Below are positions 52,896 through 61,854 of a stretch of DNA of 64,000 bases, in pieces. The notes under the pieces were generated by a model. The model did no database searches and was not told the DNA's origin. It saw only the letters and a program-made list of their open reading frames with translations. Within the stretch, counting starts at the first letter, position 1. Each line of letters starts with the position of its first letter. Source of the DNA: JBCDBD01 sp039184335 (GTDB lineage Bacteria; Bacteroidota; Bacteroidia; Flavobacteriales; Flavobacteriaceae); assembly GCA_039184335.1 (NCBI GenBank), contig JBCDBD010000005.1:62001-126000 (forward strand), in the 5' to 3' direction. The translations under genes and the position numbers were made by a program.

Positions 52896-54857
52896 TCAAT
52901 ACGATATTCCATATCCGAAAGGATACAGTGGGTTTTCAGAATCATAGGGTACATCTTCCAATTGCTTTTCAACAGCCTCTTGTGAAGAAGGTAGCTCGAA
53001 AGGAAGTTTTGCCTTGGGGTTCACCTTGCCCGAAAGTACACTGACCAATGCTTCGTCACTCGTGCCAAAATCAACCAATAACGCCTCTGCTTCCGCATCT
53101 ATTTCGGTCAATATGGCCGGTCTTTCTAGTGTTGCCACGACAATTGAAGGCTTTTCGGCAATCAATTCCAGAATGTCCTTTTTTTCTTCCTCTGAATAAT
53201 ACAGCCTTCCTTGATGGAAAAAGGATTCGAGAAAATACTCATCTCTTTCATCAAAGGGGGTACGTATTCTGGCGACGACCACATCGGCCCTATCAGGACT
53301 GCCTACGACTTCCCCTAAGCTTTCATAAGGCTTTGTATCTTCTACACCGTGTACATAGATCTTGACCTTGTTTTTAAGCGGTAGAACTCCTTTGTTTTTA
53401 AGTAAGATGGTCGACTTTTGTTGGGCCAACATTCCCCTTTTCCGAAAATCGTCATTGCCTGCAATCTGTTTGGCCCTTTCAACATCCACATAAGGATCGT
53501 CAAAAAGACCCAATTTGAACTTATCCCGCAAAACCCTTTTTACAGAAGCATTGATGCCTGCTTCGGTTAATTGCCCTTCTTGTACCAATTCGGTTATGAT
53601 CTCGGGTATATTTTCGCCCCCCAATTGGTCACAACCAGCATCGAATACTTTTTTCACACGTTCTTTAACCGTTAAATTTTCAACGCCCCAAGCACGGCCT
53701 TCACCCATTCGGGTGTCAGAGATGATGTTCCAATCGGTACAGACTACTCCGTCAAAGTTCAAGGAATCACGCAATAGTCCGGTAATGACTTCTTTATTGA
53801 ATCCAAAGGCCACATCTTCATTGGTCTGGCCAACGGGTATGCCATAGTATGGCATGATCTGTGCGGTGTTGGCCTCAAATGCCCCTTTAATAAAAGGTTT
53901 TACATGGTAATCAAAGTTGTTGCCTGGATAGGTTTGCTCCTTCCCATATGGAAAATGGGGATCTTCTCCGTCTTTTTGTGGCCCGCCGCCTGAGAAGTGT
54001 TTGGTCATACAGGCCACACTGTTTGCATTCAATGAATCTCCCTGAAAACCCAACACATAAGCCTTGGTCATCATGGCCGAAAGATCGGCATCTTCGCCAA
54101 AGGTACCATTGATTCGCCCCCATCGGGGTTCAGTGGCCAAATCGGCCATGGGGTGCAATGCCAGACGTATGCCCACAGCGGTATATTCTTGTCGTGCCAC
54201 ATCTGCAAACTCCTTGACCATCAACGTATCGCGAGAAGCAGCCAGCCCTAATGAACTTGGCCATTGTGAAAAAGCAGGTGTGTACAACGAAGCCCCAGGG
54301 TTGTTCGATGTGCCGTGGCGGGGATCCGTAGCAATCGTAATCGGAATGCCCAGTCGGGTACGCTCAGCCATCTTTTGTATCTTATTGTTATAATTCGCCA
54401 TAAGATCCGCATCCAGTGAGGCCAAAATATTAAAACTGTTCATTTTTTTCTTGGCGATCAGTTCTGAATTGGTGGGCAAAACAAATGACATGATCATGTT
54501 CAAGGGGTTCAAAGACAGCATGGGGGTTTCCATGGGTTCCCCATCTGGGGTCGTACCGATCATGGTGACAAAGAGCATTCCCGTTTTTTCTTCCAAGGTC
54601 ATCTGACCGACCAAATCAGTGACACGATCTTCAACAGAAGCCCTAGGATCTTCATACACATCCAACTTGCCATTCTTGTTGAGGTCACGGAATTTTACGC
54701 CATTGATTGTGCGTGTGGGCGCTGCCTCACCCAACAAGGCCAAATTCTTCTTAGAGGCATTCGATGCCTTGAGCTTAAAAACTCCAAAAACAATCAAAAC
54801 AATGGCACTCAAACCAAAAAAAACATATCCTAAACGTTTCAAAAACTTTTTCATCAT
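52896..54857 (-). CDS. Glycoside hydrolase family 3 (beta-glucosidase type), membrane-anchored
   Basis: A 653-residue GH3 enzyme. One N-terminal membrane span (about 11-28) anchors it. An EF-hand-like loop F-R-D-L-N-K-N-G-K-L-D-V-Y-E-D (56-70) follows, common in exported GH3s. The nucleophile D375 lies in G-V-V-C-T-D-W, and K-H-F-S-G-G-G is at 286-292. It should cleave beta-linked glucosides or similar sugars. It faces the Nudix regulator and the receptor across two palindromes, one of them directly before its start. Confidence 0.92.
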   Translation of the reverse strand: MMKKFLKRLGYVFFGLSAIVLIVFGVFKLKASNASKKNLALLGEAAPTRTINGVKFRDLNKNGKLDVYEDPRASVEDRVTDLVGQMTLEEKTGMLFVTMIGTTPDGEPMETPMLSLNPLNMIMSFVLPTNSELIAKKKMNSFNILASLDADLMANYNNKIQKMAERTRLGIPITIATDPRHGTSNNPGASLYTPAFSQWPSSLGLAASRDTLMVKEFADVARQEYTAVGIRLALHPMADLATEPRWGRINGTFGEDADLSAMMTKAYVLGFQGDSLNANSVACMTKHFSGGGPQKDGEDPHFPYGKEQTYPGNNFDYHVKPFIKGAFEANTAQIMPYYGIPVGQTNEDVAFGFNKEVITGLLRDSLNFDGVVCTDWNIISDTRMGEGRAWGVENLTVKERVKKVFDAGCDQLGGENIPEIITELVQEGQLTEAGINASVKRVLRDKFKLGLFDDPYVDVERAKQIAGNDDFRKRGMLAQQKSTILLKNKGVLPLKNKVKIYVHGVEDTKPYESLGEVVGSPDRADVVVARIRTPFDERDEYFLESFFHQGRLYYSEEEKKDILELIAEKPSIVVATLERPAILTEIDAEAEALLVDFGTSDEALVSVLSGKVNPKAKLPFELPSSQEAVEKQLEDVPYDSENPLYPFGYGISY

Positions 54858-54858
54858 T

Positions 54859-54920
54859 TATTTTATTAAATTGACACAATATAGGAAGAATATTTCTTAT
54901 TGTATAATTTTGACACAATA
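54859..54920. promoter_or_regulatory. Twin 23-bp palindromes upstream of GH3 and Nudix regulator
   Basis: Two sites, 54859-54881 and 54898-54920, share the right half TTGACACAATA exactly, and each left half matches its complement in 8 of 11 positions. Their centres are 39 bp apart. They lie in the 74 bp between the divergent GH3 and regulator genes, so they are likely operators of the Nudix-type regulator. Confidence 0.65.
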
Positions 54921-54931
54921 AAGATTTCGTA

Positions 54932-55726
54932 TTGGACCATACCAAAAAGTTTGCCCAAGAGTTTGAAGAATCCATTGACAGGTTATTGCCCAACAATTCT
55001 GTGGACTGTGTCATCTTTGGCTATGAAAAACAACGATTAAAAGTCTTGCTATTGCAATGGAAGACCAATGCAGAATGGTCATTGCCCGGGGGGTTCATCT
55101 TTAAGGATGAAGCACTCAACTCTGCCGCCCATCGGGTATTGCGCGAACGTACAGGGCTAGACGAAATCTTTCTCAACCAATTCTACACTTTTGGCCGCCA
55201 AAACAGGGCCAGGCCTGATCAAAACGCCACAGAAGAGGCCACGGATAAAAGACTGCTTGATTTTGGCATCACCAGTCCGGTCATTGCCGAATGGATGAAA
55301 AAAAGGTTTGTGACCACTGGTTATTTTGCGCTCGTGAACATTGCCAAAACCAATCCCCAACCCGATTTTATGAGTTCAAGCTGCGAATGGAAGACCATTG
55401 CTGAAATTCCACAACTTATTCTTGACCATAACGAAATCGTTGAAAAGGCAATTGGGTATCTTCGCATACAGTTAAACTACCTGCCCATTGGGCTTTCCCT
55501 CTTGCCAGAAAAATTTACGATGCAAGACCTTCAAAAACTCTATGAGGCTATTTTGGGCAGGCCTTTGGAGCGCAGTAACTTTCAACGAAAAATCTTAAAA
55601 CTGGGCATGTTGGTACGCAAAGAAAAATTCATGTCAGGTGCGGCAAACAAGGCCCCATACCTTTACGCTTTTGACCAAGCCAAATATGCACAACTGATCA
55701 AAGAGGGTATTGGTTTTTCATATTAA
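54932..55726 (+). CDS. NrtR/AraR-like transcriptional regulator with Nudix-type sensor domain
   Basis: A 264-residue regulator. The N-terminal Nudix-like domain (about 20-150) carries L-P-G-G-F-I-F then R-V-L-R-E-R-T-G-L. The Nudix box glutamates of R-E-x-x-E-E are partly replaced, so it should sense rather than hydrolyse a ligand. The C-terminal part (about 170-255) is a winged helix. Related Bacteroidota regulators control sugar use. The start is TTG at 54932. It is followed by the TonB receptor 38 bp later. Confidence 0.85.
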   Translation: MDHTKKFAQEFEESIDRLLPNNSVDCVIFGYEKQRLKVLLLQWKTNAEWSLPGGFIFKDEALNSAAHRVLRERTGLDEIFLNQFYTFGRQNRARPDQNATEEATDKRLLDFGITSPVIAEWMKKRFVTTGYFALVNIAKTNPQPDFMSSSCEWKTIAEIPQLILDHNEIVEKAIGYLRIQLNYLPIGLSLLPEKFTMQDLQKLYEAILGRPLERSNFQRKILKLGMLVRKEKFMSGAANKAPYLYAFDQAKYAQLIKEGIGFSY

Positions 55727-55764
55727 ATACTAAGAAAGATATACGTAAATTCGCTACCAACGCA

Positions 55765-57831
55765 ATGAAGCCTACACCCTACCTCATCTTTGTTTTTCTT
55801 TTCAGCCTTTCCCTTTTAATGGCACAACAAACCACACAGGATTCCATTACCAGCCTTGATGAAATTGTTTTGCTTGAAGATGAAATTGCCAAAAAAGCGG
55901 TGGGTATCACTCCCACTTCACAGGTGGGTATTGTTGAACTGGAACGGTTTGGCCCTTCAGATTTTGCCTCGGGCATCAACCAAATATCTGGTGTCTATGT
56001 GTTGTCGGGAGCCTTGAACACCAACCGCATCACCATTCGTGGCGTTGGTGCCCGTACTCCTTTTGGTACTGATAAGTTGCGGTTGTATTTTAATGGTATT
56101 CCAGTAACCAATGGCACGGGAGCTTCGACCATTGAAGCGTATGATTTCGAAAATTTAGGGACTATTGAGGTTGTCAAGGGGCCCAAGGGTACTACTTTGG
56201 GGGCTAATCTGGGGGGAGCCATCGTATTGCACACCAAACCTCCCAAAGTGGGTCGAACATTCGCAAGCAACAGTTTTACCATCGGCTCATACGACATGGT
56301 CAAAAATAATTTTGCCTTTCGGCATTCAGATCAAAAGTTTCACCTCAACTTCAGTTACAACCACCTACAAACAGACGGATACCGTCAAAACAACAGCTTT
56401 GAACGCGATGGGTTTTTGTTCAGTTCAGGCATCAAGCTCTACAGCAAAGGAAAACTTGACCTGCTCATCAACCATATCGATTATACCGCAGAAATACCCA
56501 GTTCGATCAACCGAACCGATTTTCAGGAAAATCCTAGACGGGCCGCTGCCAATTGGTTGGCTGCCCGCGGTTTTGAAGACAACAGATATACCTTAGTGGG
56601 AATATCACATTCGCATAACTTTAATGCTGACCTTAAAATGACCCATGGGGTGTTCTATACTTATCTAGACCATTACGAACCCCGCCCCTTTAACATTTTG
56701 GATGAATTTACCAATGGCTTTGGCCTTCGTTCTATGGTGACCGGTAGGGTATTTGAAGGAGATTTTTCAATAGGTGCAGAACTGTACAAAGATGAATACG
56801 ATTGGAGCACCTTTCAAAATGAGTTTCGTGACAATAACGGCAACGGAAGCTTGCAAGGGGCCCAATTGAGCGATAACAAAGAATTTCGTACCCAACTCAA
56901 CCTTTTTGGGACCTTTTCAAAGGAGTTGGCCCCTCGCCTCTCAGCCCAGCTTGGCCTTAACCTCAACCAGACCGATTACGATTTTAGGGATCTTTTTAAC
57001 ACCGTCAATGCCAACACTTCGGCAGAACGGGACTTTGATCCTATTCTCTTGCCCAGTTTTGGGCTACAGTATATCTTAAACAACGGGCAATTGTATGCCA
57101 ATGTCAGTAGGGGTTTCTCTAACCCCAGTTTAGAGGAGACCCTGACCCCTGACGGTGTTATCAATCCCGCTATTGAACAGGAAAAAGGAACCAGTTATGA
57201 AGTGGGCGGACGATTTTCCCTATTCAAGCATACCTTGAACTTGGGTACAGTACTGTACCGGATGGACATCAACGACCTTTTGGTCGCGGATCGTGTAGGT
57301 GAAGACCAATTTATCGGGCGAAATGCTGGGAAAACGCGCCACCAAGGCATTGAACTGGATGCTAATTATCGAATCAGGATTTGGAAGCATTGGATGGTAT
57401 TGCCATACCTGAGCTATACCCTGAACGACCATAGCTTTGTCGATTTTGTGGATGGGGACGATGATTTTTCAGGGAATCCCCTCACCGGTGTGCCTAAAAA
57501 CCGCATACAATCGGGGATTGCCCTACGCCACGCTGAAGGGGTGACGGTGACGCTGAACCACCAATATGTAGATGACATCCCCTTAACGGATGCCAATACC
57601 ATACAGAGTGAATCGTTTCACGTGTTTCGGCTCAATGCCCGTTACCGGACCACACTTTTCCACAGCTTGCGACTGGCCATAAACGGGGGCATCAACAATC
57701 TCTTTGATGAGACCTATGCCCAATCGGTACTGATCAATGCGACAGGTTTTGGTGGGGCGGAACCTCGGTATTTTTATCCGGGTAACGACCGCAATTGGTA
57801 TGGGGGCGTACAACTCTCCTATGATTTTTGA
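55765..57831 (+). CDS. TonB-dependent receptor (FecA-like layout)
   Basis: A 688-residue receptor. Signal peptide about 1-20, plug domain with I-T-I-R-G-V-G-A-R-T and V-V-K-G-P-K-G, then a barrel ending in the aromatic L-S-Y-D-F. It has no CarboxypepD_reg extension, unlike the other two receptors in the window. Together with the upstream regulator and the facing GH3 gene it forms a small uptake locus without SusD. An iron-complex substrate remains possible. Confidence 0.9.
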   Translation: MKPTPYLIFVFLFSLSLLMAQQTTQDSITSLDEIVLLEDEIAKKAVGITPTSQVGIVELERFGPSDFASGINQISGVYVLSGALNTNRITIRGVGARTPFGTDKLRLYFNGIPVTNGTGASTIEAYDFENLGTIEVVKGPKGTTLGANLGGAIVLHTKPPKVGRTFASNSFTIGSYDMVKNNFAFRHSDQKFHLNFSYNHLQTDGYRQNNSFERDGFLFSSGIKLYSKGKLDLLINHIDYTAEIPSSINRTDFQENPRRAAANWLAARGFEDNRYTLVGISHSHNFNADLKMTHGVFYTYLDHYEPRPFNILDEFTNGFGLRSMVTGRVFEGDFSIGAELYKDEYDWSTFQNEFRDNNGNGSLQGAQLSDNKEFRTQLNLFGTFSKELAPRLSAQLGLNLNQTDYDFRDLFNTVNANTSAERDFDPILLPSFGLQYILNNGQLYANVSRGFSNPSLEETLTPDGVINPAIEQEKGTSYEVGGRFSLFKHTLNLGTVLYRMDINDLLVADRVGEDQFIGRNAGKTRHQGIELDANYRIRIWKHWMVLPYLSYTLNDHSFVDFVDGDDDFSGNPLTGVPKNRIQSGIALRHAEGVTVTLNHQYVDDIPLTDANTIQSESFHVFRLNARYRTTLFHSLRLAINGGINNLFDETYAQSVLINATGFGGAEPRYFYPGNDRNWYGGVQLSYDF

Positions 57832-58000
57832 TTTCTAGTTGTTGTACAACCTAAACAACATATCAACATTGACTAATCCTGTAGCTGAATAGGCAATTAT
57901 AGCAATTGTCTTACGAACAAAAAGAATTTATCTTAAAATGTAGTATTTTTTGAATGACAATCATATTTTAACCCTAAGCGCAATTTAAAAAGGCCTTTAT

Positions 58001-58498
58001 TTGGACAAATCGGAAAACATATTTGAACTTATTCAGTATCTAAATGGGCAATCTGAATTTTTATTTGACAACCTGATCACTTGGTTTATTTTCTATTGCT
58101 CCCTGAACCTAACCGGACTTATTTCTGGATACTTGGCAATATTGAACGCAGATAAAATTGATAACGAAGAAATCTTAAGCTTAAAGGATCAATTATTGTA
58201 TTGGGGTTCTATTTCTTTTTATTTTTCTACATATGTAGCAATTATAGGAATGATGACATTGATTGCATTTTTTGTAAATAAACAATCAGAGATCGATCGG
58301 CTAGTGGATAAGGTAAATTCAGACATACTGACAATACCCTCCTTCACAACACCGTACTGGACTTTTATTACGATTACTTTATTGTTCGTAACAATCGTCT
58401 TTTCATTTACAATAATGTGGTACAGGATACGCTTAAAAAACCGATTTGAAAGCCCTTACCATGTAATTTTTAATAAAAAGAGTTTGAAAAAGCAGTAG
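58001..58498 (+). CDS. Unrecognised three-span membrane protein
   Basis: A 165-residue protein with three hydrophobic segments (about 22-48, 65-90 and 118-140) and a basic C-terminus. I recognise no family. The base composition is AT-richer than its neighbours. The only start is TTG (58001), which with the AT-rich leader leaves the N-terminus uncertain. It stands apart from its neighbours on the plus strand. Confidence 0.55.
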   Translation: MDKSENIFELIQYLNGQSEFLFDNLITWFIFYCSLNLTGLISGYLAILNADKIDNEEILSLKDQLLYWGSISFYFSTYVAIIGMMTLIAFFVNKQSEIDRLVDKVNSDILTIPSFTTPYWTFITITLLFVTIVFSFTIMWYRIRLKNRFESPYHVIFNKKSLKKQ

Positions 58499-58539
58499 GT
58501 AGTACACCCCACAAACCGACATATATCAAAAACTGCGAT

Positions 58540-59394
58540 ATGTCGATGGCAAAAGTCGCCCTAATGAAAGTACCCTATGATAAAATCGGAACCAACTATA
58601 ACCTGACCCGAAAGGCGGACAAGTTTTTGACCCAGAAATTTTTGCAGTATCTCAATCCAAAACGTGGAGGGATATATTTAGACATTGGGTGTGGAACGGG
58701 CAACTATACCATTGAACTTCAAAAAAAAGGGGGGCAATTCATTGGGATTGACCCTTCCCAAAATATGCTGGAAAAAGCAAAAAGAAAAAACACTGCCGTT
58801 CATTGGAAAATGGGTTCCGCTGAAAATACCGGACTTCCGAAACATCATGTGGACGGGATCATTGCCATTTTGACCATACATCATTGGAATGATTTGCAAT
58901 CTGGGTTTACAGAACTATGCAGCATACTGAAAACGGAAGGCAAAATTGTCATCTTTACTGCCACACCAGCACAAATGAAATCGTATTGGCTCAATCACTA
59001 TTTTCCAAAAACGTTGAAAGCTTCCATTGTTCAAATGCCCAGTTTGAAGTGTATTGAAACAGCGATGAAATGTATTGGAATCCAAATTTTAGAAACAGAA
59101 AAGTACTTTGTACGACCTGATTTACAAGATAGCTTTCTTTATTGTGGCAAACATAATCCTGAACTTTATCTTGACGCACAAATCAGACAGGGAATTTCAT
59201 CATTTTCCTCTCTGGCCAATGAGGCTGAGGTTATACAAGGATTGTCGGAGTTGCGAAAAGATATCGGTAGTGGTAAAATCAATGACGTCATAAGGGCCTA
59301 TACTTCTGATTTTGGAGATTACTTATTTGTCGTGGGAAAAAAGTTGATGGTCAATACACTGAATAATAAAACACTGCCTCGACAACAACGCTAA
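58540..59394 (+). CDS. Class I SAM-dependent methyltransferase
   Basis: A 284-residue methyltransferase. The SAM loop L-D-I-G-C-G-T-G-N-Y is at 47-56, with acidic G-I-D-P-S near 72 and A-I-L-T-I-H-H-W near 110. The remainder resembles the UbiE/Methyltransf_11 group. The substrate cannot be read. A later M at residue 9 is a possible start. Confidence 0.85.
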   Translation: MSMAKVALMKVPYDKIGTNYNLTRKADKFLTQKFLQYLNPKRGGIYLDIGCGTGNYTIELQKKGGQFIGIDPSQNMLEKAKRKNTAVHWKMGSAENTGLPKHHVDGIIAILTIHHWNDLQSGFTELCSILKTEGKIVIFTATPAQMKSYWLNHYFPKTLKASIVQMPSLKCIETAMKCIGIQILETEKYFVRPDLQDSFLYCGKHNPELYLDAQIRQGISSFSSLANEAEVIQGLSELRKDIGSGKINDVIRAYTSDFGDYLFVVGKKLMVNTLNNKTLPRQQR

Positions 59395-59425
59395 AATTTG
59401 TTACTTTTAAACAAACACTTTAGCC

Positions 59426-59803
59426 ATGGCATGTCCGAACACCCGAATTCGAAAAACTGGAACCACAAACGCTTTTACTGGCTTTTCCATGTTTTCAAAA
59501 AGTGATGCTGTAAAAGATGCCAAGCAAATTGGCGATGCCTTGGCCAAAGTCGCAGCAGATGCTTGGTTTGCCACCAAAAGCTGTGAAGCCCCATGCGAAA
59601 CCGTCACCAATACCATAGTGCGGGTGCGGGTCACTGCCCCGATCAAAAGAGGTTGGCAGTTTATGTTCCTATTTTTTTGGATCATTCCCGTCCCCATTTT
59701 TCTCTATGGTTGGAAAGCCCCTGCCCTAGCCGATTGGGAAGCGTTCTTTATGTGCCGCAACAAAGGGCAGGTTGTCGGTATTCAAGACATTGACGAGCCA
59801 TAG
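59426..59803 (+). CDS. Unrecognised Cys-rich protein with one membrane span
   Basis: A 125-residue protein. It begins M-A-C-P-N-T, has a second pair C-E-A-P-C, one hydrophobic segment (about 76-95, F-M-F-L-F-F-W-I-I-P-V-P) and a last cysteine in F-M-C-R. The spacing might bind metal. I recognise no family. An opposite-strand frame overlaps it (59407-59697) but has no supportive features. Confidence 0.5.
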   Translation: MACPNTRIRKTGTTNAFTGFSMFSKSDAVKDAKQIGDALAKVAADAWFATKSCEAPCETVTNTIVRVRVTAPIKRGWQFMFLFFWIIPVPIFLYGWKAPALADWEAFFMCRNKGQVVGIQDIDEP

Positions 59804-59996
59804 CACTCTCCCTTGGCCACTTTTGAACCATGTTTAGGGGCTTAGCCGTCGTTTTGTGCCCATTCGCACTTATTTTTTATGGCTGTGCCATCTTTTAGTG
59901 CTATCTACACACCATCTTTTCTTAAAAATAAAGTATTTTAACTGCACTTGGTATAAACAAGACAAGCTGATACATCATTCATAAAAGTTAACACCG

Positions 59997-61190
59997 ATGA
60001 AGGTCTTTTCACATTACATCCCTTGCCTGCTGTTCCTTTGGTTTGCCCATGGCCTCAGTCAAAAACGACAACAGGTCGACATTCCTGATTTTTACCTCGA
60101 ACAAGCCATACGCAGTCATTTTGACAAACCTACGGGAGCAATCACAGCAACCGACTTGCAATCATTGACCCGCTTTGTAGCGGTCGGTCGGGGAATCACC
60201 TCGTTGAAGGGATTGGAACATGCCAAAAACCTGACTTATTTGCGATTGGACAACAATCATATAAAAGACCTTTCCGCTTTGGCTGATTTGGTTTCCCTAA
60301 CCTACCTCAATCTCAATGGAAATGAAATTCAAAGCCTAGATCAAATACGTAACCTGAGCCGTCTGAAGACCCTTTCATTTGATAGAAACCAAATTACCGA
60401 CATTTCGGCACTGCACAAGCTCAAAAAACTAAAAAGCATCACCGGGCATTTCAATGACATCACCGACCTATCGGTCATTGCCAATTGGAAACAGTTGACC
60501 CATTTTAATATGGGCTTTAATCGGTTGAGAGATTTGACCCCATTCAAAAAACTGGACAAATTGGAAGGCATATGGATCCCTGACAATCAAATTGATGATA
60601 TCGGTGCATTGTCGCACTTGCTAGATCTTGAGGTGCTCATTCTTGAAAAAAACCCCATTTCAGATATTGCTGCACTTTCAGGTTTGACCAAAATCGTTCA
60701 GCTCAACCTCATGGACACCCAGATTACAGACTTTGGCCCTTTAGCCAACATAACGTCAATCGGGGTACTGGTATTGGGGCAAAACGATATAACCGCTATT
60801 GATTTTCTCAAAGGGTTGACCAATATCGAATGGCTTGACCTGAGGGATAACCAAATTACCGACATCTCTGTATTGAAAAAACTGCCAAAGCTCAAAAAAC
60901 TGTTCCTGTCGGGCAACGCAATTCGTTCCATAGTTCCGCTTGCCGACCAACACCAGTTGCGTTGGGTCTTGCTTGAAAACAACCAAATCGATAATCTCTG
61001 GCCTTTGTACAACTTAACGGAACTTACCGACCTTATGCTCCACAACAAACCCCTTACCATCACAGCTACTTTAGCCGACACCAACAATACGGTCATACAA
61101 AAAATTAAGTCTGATGGAAAAAATGTGGCACTGAACCCTTTTGAAATCAACTCCATCTACCAAATGGAACCCAGTAAAAAATTGAAATAA
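59997..61190 (+). CDS. Exported leucine-rich-repeat protein (SDS22/internalin-like)
   Basis: A 397-residue protein. A signal peptide (about 1-22) precedes a cap region and about ten leucine-rich repeats of 21-22 residues (about 70-345) of the form L-x-x-L-x-x-L-x-L-x-x-N-x-I-x-D-I-S-x-L. These make a curved binding surface. It has no LPxTG motif or recognised secretion tail. It may bind surface glycans or proteins. The next gene starts after about 95 bp. Confidence 0.85.
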   Translation: MKVFSHYIPCLLFLWFAHGLSQKRQQVDIPDFYLEQAIRSHFDKPTGAITATDLQSLTRFVAVGRGITSLKGLEHAKNLTYLRLDNNHIKDLSALADLVSLTYLNLNGNEIQSLDQIRNLSRLKTLSFDRNQITDISALHKLKKLKSITGHFNDITDLSVIANWKQLTHFNMGFNRLRDLTPFKKLDKLEGIWIPDNQIDDIGALSHLLDLEVLILEKNPISDIAALSGLTKIVQLNLMDTQITDFGPLANITSIGVLVLGQNDITAIDFLKGLTNIEWLDLRDNQITDISVLKKLPKLKKLFLSGNAIRSIVPLADQHQLRWVLLENNQIDNLWPLYNLTELTDLMLHNKPLTITATLADTNNTVIQKIKSDGKNVALNPFEINSIYQMEPSKKLK

Positions 61191-61284
61191 CCTCATGCAT
61201 TTACCACTCTTGCCCCCTATGGCACACACTTTCTGTTGCCATTTTTATACATGGTTTTCCTGTATGGCCCTAAAAACCATACGG

Positions 61285-61854
61285 ATGAAAAAAATGATGG
61301 TCCCCTTCTTTTTCTTGGCCATTGTAAGTATCTCTTGCAAAAACAAGGCAGCGCAAACATCCAAAATAGCATTGGCAAAAGAATACTATGCTGTTCTGAA
61401 TACTTCTGATCATTCAAGGATCCCCTTGATATTAGCAGACAGTATCATTACCAAGGAAATTGATTATAGCATGCGGTATTCACAAGCCGACTATGTGGAG
61501 TTCTTGAAATGGGATGCCGTTTTTGAGCCCGAATACTCGATTCTTGATATCAAACAGGTAAATGGAACTGTAGAAGCCAAGGTGTCAAAAAAAGACCAAA
61601 GAATACTTTTTCTACATGAGGCTCCGACCGTGACCCATGAAGTCATTCGATTTGCAGGCAATAAAATAACCCATGTTGAAATTAATGCCTATGTAATTTT
61701 TGATGATACCATATTCAGTAAGAATAGGGAGATGCTTTTGGATTGGGTGGATAAGCACCATCCTGAACTGAACGGTTTTCTGTACGACCAAACTGAGCAA
61801 GGTGGCTTGAATTATCTAAAGGCCATTAAATTGTACAATACGGCGAATCAATGA
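61285..61854 (+). CDS. Small lipoprotein with NTF2-like features
   Basis: A 189-residue lipoprotein from ATG 61285. The longer frame from 61195 adds a Cys-rich, non-signal-like stretch, so I prefer the shorter. The lipobox is I-V-S-I-S-C. The mature part has A-K-E-Y-Y-A-V-L-N-T and an alternating helix-strand pattern that suggests a SnoaL/NTF2-type fold. Its stop overlaps the ATG of the next gene by 4 bp. Confidence 0.65.
   Translation: MKKMMVPFFFLAIVSISCKNKAAQTSKIALAKEYYAVLNTSDHSRIPLILADSIITKEIDYSMRYSQADYVEFLKWDAVFEPEYSILDIKQVNGTVEAKVSKKDQRILFLHEAPTVTHEVIRFAGNKITHVEINAYVIFDDTIFSKNREMLLDWVDKHHPELNGFLYDQTEQGGLNYLKAIKLYNTANQ

Noticed and set aside
59407..59697. Minus-strand 96-codon open frame opposite the Cys-rich gene
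   Set aside because: No domain likeness or neighbour context, and the plus-strand reading has a convincing span and cysteine pairs.
61195..61284. Upstream extension of the NTF2-like lipoprotein
   Set aside because: It places a Cys-rich stretch before the clear lipoprotein signal; ATG 61285 gives a normal signal peptide.
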